DNA of 64,000 nt. It comes from Methylocystis rosea SV97 (GTDB lineage: Bacteria; Pseudomonadota; Alphaproteobacteria; Rhizobiales; Beijerinckiaceae). Each line of letters opens with the position of its first letter. The stretch's first letter is position 1. The stretch is from positions 2,686,304 through 2,750,303 of the forward strand of contig NZ_KB889963.1 in assembly GCF_000372845.1 (NCBI RefSeq). Reading direction: 5' to 3'. The notes under the pieces were generated by a model. The model saw nothing but the letters and a program-made list of their open reading frames with translations. It did no database searches and had not been told where the DNA came from. Both the position numbers and the translations under genes were made by a program. Positions 61,460-64,000 of the stretch are shown here, in pieces.

Positions 61460-62107
61460 TTGAGTAATCTGGATCAGGCGCGCGTCGCGTCTCGCTCGAC
61501 GGAAACGACGCGCGCCGCTCTCATCAAAGCGGCGACGTCGGTCTTCGCGGAATATGGGTATGACGGCGGCTCGGTGCGGCTCATCACCCAAAGGGCGATG
61601 GCCAACCAGGCGGCCGTCAATTACCACTTCGGCGGCAAGGACGGACTTTATCGCGAAGTGCTGATCGCTGCGACGCGGGCCTTCGAGGAGAATGCGTTCT
61701 TGGACCCCGAAGAGCTCGATGCGCTTTCGCCTGAGGACGCGCTTCGGCGCTATCTGCATCAATTTCTGCTGCCGCTCGTCAAGCGCGATCGCGTCAGCCG
61801 CTTCCTGCGCATCTTCGCCTGGGAAAGCGTGCAGCCGAGCGAAGTCTTCAGCGCCTTCATCGCGCATTCGCCGCCCCGCATCTTTCGTTTGGCGGAACGG
61901 GTCGTGCGGCGGTTCCTGCCGCAAGAGGCCTCCGCGGAGACCGTCACATTCGCGATGCTGTGGCTTGCCCAGCAGCCGATGTTCTTCGTGCGAGACGCGG
62001 AGCGGCTCGCGCAGCCGCCCTTCTCGCTCAAATTCGACGAAGACGCGCTCGAGCGGCTCGTCGACACGCTGGCGGGCTTAAGTCTTCGTGGACTCGCCGG
62101 AGTCTAA
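61460..62107 (+). CDS. TetR-family regulator with CerR-like C-terminal domain
   Basis: A 215-aa repressor starting at a TTG with GAGGATG upstream. The HTH reads ALIKAATSVFAEYGYDGGSV then RLITQRAMANQAAVNYHFGG, followed by KDGLYREVLIAATRAFEEN. The C-terminal ligand domain has RFLRIFAWESVQPSEVFSAF and SPPRIFRLAERVVRRFLPQ, resembling the CecR/YbiH (DUF1956) group. It is co-transcribed with the upstream membrane protein. The effector is unknown. Confidence 0.88.
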   Translation: MSNLDQARVASRSTETTRAALIKAATSVFAEYGYDGGSVRLITQRAMANQAAVNYHFGGKDGLYREVLIAATRAFEENAFLDPEELDALSPEDALRRYLHQFLLPLVKRDRVSRFLRIFAWESVQPSEVFSAFIAHSPPRIFRLAERVVRRFLPQEASAETVTFAMLWLAQQPMFFVRDAERLAQPPFSLKFDEDALERLVDTLAGLSLRGLAGV

Positions 62108-62156
62108 ACCTGACCAATCGCTCCCGTCCGCTCGCGGCGCGTCTTAGGGAACAAAC

Positions 62157-62300
62157 ATGACAGCTCTGCTGCACAGCAATTATTTCTCCGCGGTCCTGAC
62201 CGAGACCCAAAAGGCTCTGGAGTTCTCCGCAAACGTCCTCATTCTCGCCGCGACCGTGGCGCTCGTCGGGGCGTTCTTGGCGCTGATCAAGGGCGCCTAG
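62157..62300 (+). CDS. Small single-helix membrane protein, 47 aa
   Basis: AGGGAA precedes the ATG. The peptide begins MTALLHSNYFSAVLTETQKA and ends with a hydrophobic helix VLILAATVALVGAFLALIKG. Homologues cannot be judged by eye; the clean ribosome-binding site and membrane helix support it. It lies 49 bases after the TetR-type gene. Confidence 0.55.
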   Translation: MTALLHSNYFSAVLTETQKALEFSANVLILAATVALVGAFLALIKGA

Positions 62301-62385
62301 CCCTTTGCGCCGGCCGGGCGCCGCGTTCTTGTCGTCGTCGCGCAAACAAGGCATGTTTCAACTCGCCCCAAGCAACACATGGGTG

Positions 62386-62736
62386 ATGAAAGTGAACATT
62401 GCAGCGGCGTTGTTAGCGGTTGCGACCGCCTCGGTTTTTGCAAATTCGGCGCAAGCGAAGCCTTTGACGCTGCTCTGCCGCCATAGCGACAATCTCTATG
62501 CAGCCCCCTATATGGTGGCCTATTCCCCGCTCAGTTCGACGCTCGCGATCGTGGACGATGGACGAACCGACGCATACGCCGTCGAAGACGTTGCAAAAGA
62601 GAACGGGGGATACATCATTCAGGCCTATGGCAAGCTGCTGAACGCGCACATTACGCTGATCACTTCGCTTCCGAGGCAGATCCTATATTCGGGCGCCTTC
62701 ACCAACGACGTCTTCGCGATCGATTACTGCAGGTGA
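62386..62736 (+). CDS. Small exported hypothetical protein
   Basis: A 116-aa protein with a signal peptide (MKVNIAAALLAVATASVFAN, cleavage near AQA). The mature ~90 residues contain two cysteines (LTLLCRHSDN and IDYCR at the end), likely a disulfide, and mostly beta-type composition (TLAIVDDGRTDAYAVEDV). The frame is open from 62305, but the signal peptide begins at 62386. No family recognised. Confidence 0.65.
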   Translation: MKVNIAAALLAVATASVFANSAQAKPLTLLCRHSDNLYAAPYMVAYSPLSSTLAIVDDGRTDAYAVEDVAKENGGYIIQAYGKLLNAHITLITSLPRQILYSGAFTNDVFAIDYCR

Positions 62737-62764
62737 GCGGTTTTTCTTCGCCGCTGTTGGCGGC

Positions 62765-64000
62765 CTACGCCGCCCGCTTCTGATAGTCCTTCACATCCGA
62801 GAATGTGATCGCCGGATTGCGTTCGGCGTCATAATTGAGCTGGAACGCCGACGAACTCATGAACACCGGCGCGCCGTCGAGATCGTCGGCGATGCTGGAG
62901 CCGTTCGAATCGATGAAGCTCTTCAACTTCGCGGGCTCGTCCGAGACGATCCAACGGCAAACGGTAAAGCGCGGCTGCTCATAGCGCGTCTGCAATCCAT
63001 ATTCCCCCTCGAGCCGCGTCGCCAGCACGTCGAGCTGCAGCGCGCCGACAACGCCGACGATCGCGCCAGAGCCGTCGTGCGGCGTGAAGACCTGCACGAC
63101 GCCCTCTTCCGCAAGCTGCTGCAAGGCTTCACGCAGCTTCTTCGCCTTCATGGCGTCGCCGATGAGAATGCGGCGCAGAATTTCCGGCGCGAAGCTCGGC
63201 ACGCCGCGAAAGACGATCTCCTCGCCCTCGGTCAGCGTGTCGCCGATGCGCAGTTGCCCGTGATTGGGCAGGCCCACCACGTCGCCGGCATATGCTTCGT
63301 CGGCGATCGAGCGGTCGCGCGCAAAGAAGAACTGCGGCGCGTTGATGGGAATATTCTTGCCCGTGCGAATGAGTTTCGCCTTCATGCCGCGCGTGAGCCG
63401 ACCCGAGCAGACGCGCATGAAGGCGATGCGATCGCGATGGTTGGGGTCCATATTCGCCTGGATCTTGAAGACGAAGCCGGTCATCTTCGGCTCCTTCGCC
63501 TCGACGAGGCGCTTGTCCGCCTCCTGCGCACGCGGGCTCGGCGCATATTCCGCCATCGCGTCGATCAGATCGCGAACGCCAAAGTTGCGCAGCGCGCTGC
63601 CGAAGAAGACGGGCGTCAAATGGCCCTCGCGGAAGGCGGAGAGATCGAAAGGCTTGTTGCCTTCTTCGGCAAGCATCGCCTCCTCCCGCCATGCATCCGC
63701 GCCGTTCGGCAAAAGCGTGTCGAAGAGCGGATCATTGAGGCCGCTCGTTTGCAGCAGCTCGGCGTCCTCATCGATCCGGCGCACAGTTTTCGTGGCGAAG
63801 CGGTATGTGCCGGCAAAGCTTCTGCCCGAACCGATCGGCCAGGTGATCGGCGTCGCGTCAAGCGCGAGCGTCTTCTCGATTTCATCGAGCAGATCGAACG
63901 GGTCGCGCGCCTCGCGGTCGAGCTTGTTGATGAAGGTGACGATCGGAATGTCGCGCAGGCGGCAGACTTCAAAGAGCTTGCGCGTGCGCGCCTCGATGCC
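62765..64000 (-). CDS. prfC: Peptide chain release factor 3, N-terminal part outside the window
   Basis: A leftward gene open to the right edge, giving ~411 residues of a ~530-aa GTPase that recycles RF1/RF2 from the ribosome. The G4 motif NKLDREARDPFDLLDEIE is near the start of the visible part, followed by the RF3-specific PFDLSAFREGHLTPVFFGSA, FVFKIQANMDPNHRDRIAFM, the domain II/III region FFARDRSIADEAYAGDVVGL and the C-terminal VGALQLDVLATRLEGEYG. The G1-G3 motifs lie outside the window. Confidence 0.95.
   Translation of the reverse strand, partial: GIEARTRKLFEVCRLRDIPIVTFINKLDREARDPFDLLDEIEKTLALDATPITWPIGSGRSFAGTYRFATKTVRRIDEDAELLQTSGLNDPLFDTLLPNGADAWREEAMLAEEGNKPFDLSAFREGHLTPVFFGSALRNFGVRDLIDAMAEYAPSPRAQEADKRLVEAKEPKMTGFVFKIQANMDPNHRDRIAFMRVCSGRLTRGMKAKLIRTGKNIPINAPQFFFARDRSIADEAYAGDVVGLPNHGQLRIGDTLTEGEEIVFRGVPSFAPEILRRILIGDAMKAKKLREALQQLAEEGVVQVFTPHDGSGAIVGVVGALQLDVLATRLEGEYGLQTRYEQPRFTVCRWIVSDEPAKLKSFIDSNGSSIADDLDGAPVFMSSSAFQLNYDAERNPAITFSDVKDYQKRAA

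Overview
The window reads as chromosomal DNA of a GC-rich alphaproteobacterium, most likely a type II methanotroph of the Methylosinus/Methylocystis group. The evidence is indirect: a Tat-exported 13-cysteine copper storage protein of the Csp1 type (44.1 kb), a MmoC-like flavin/2Fe-2S reductase, polyhydroxybutyrate-linked genes (3-hydroxybutyrate dehydrogenase, a CoA-transferase, PhaC-like DUF3141 proteins, a phasin-like protein), serine hydroxymethyltransferase, a K+-independent-type H+-pyrophosphatase and an alphaproteobacterial general-stress NepR. No methane monooxygenase, rRNA gene, complete tRNA or CRISPR array is present.

Layout. 0-8.5 kb: a leftward acyl-CoA/storage operon (FabI-like reductase, CoA-transferase A and B, DUF3141 PhaC-like protein, MaoC-Pta fusion cut by the window edge), preceded by polyphosphate kinase. 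8.6-16 kb: outer-membrane protein, 3-hydroxybutyrate dehydrogenase, a two-RCK ion-channel-like protein and a second DUF3141 paralogue. 16.2-19.4 kb: a small decayed integrative element (tyrosine integrase, AlpA-like protein, frameshifted RuvC-like gene) ending in the 3' half of a tRNA-Trp-like sequence. 19.7-25.4 kb: NepR behind an EcfG-type promoter, NAD salvage genes pncA and pncB, a BLUF photoreceptor, a FixK/FNR-type box before a phasin-like gene, DUF2585 and proB. 25.4-29.2 kb: dispersed palindromic repeats around an nsrR-hcp-reductase nitrosative-stress module with a well-matched NsrR box. 29.5-34.6 kb: exported and envelope proteins including an L,D-transpeptidase. 34.6-40.3 kb: a leftward operon of a TPR/beta-barrel protein, a FecR-domain protein with a Gly/His repeat tail, a CHASE2 adenylate cyclase and an HD hydrolase. 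40.5-49.5 kb: a Crp/Fnr regulator, small enzymes, Csp1 with a CusF-like protein, a coupled GCS2 ligase/AstE-like pair, a D-amino-acid aminotransferase and a DUF1328 gene behind a perfect EcfG promoter. 49.5-54.3 kb: NAD synthetase, a decayed ribbon-helix-helix antitoxin and hppA. 54.4-60.5 kb: the classical glyA-nrdR-ribD-ribE-ribH-nusB-thiL run, interrupted by palindromic repeats. 60.8-64 kb: a small membrane protein with a TetR-type regulator behind a perfect dyad, two small exported or membrane proteins, and prfC cut by the right edge.

Themes that connect the genes are carbon storage and acyl-CoA handling, copper and nitrosative-stress management, NAD and riboflavin cofactor supply, and the alphaproteobacterial general stress response (two candidate EcfG promoters). 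All functional calls come from reading the sequence; no database search was run.
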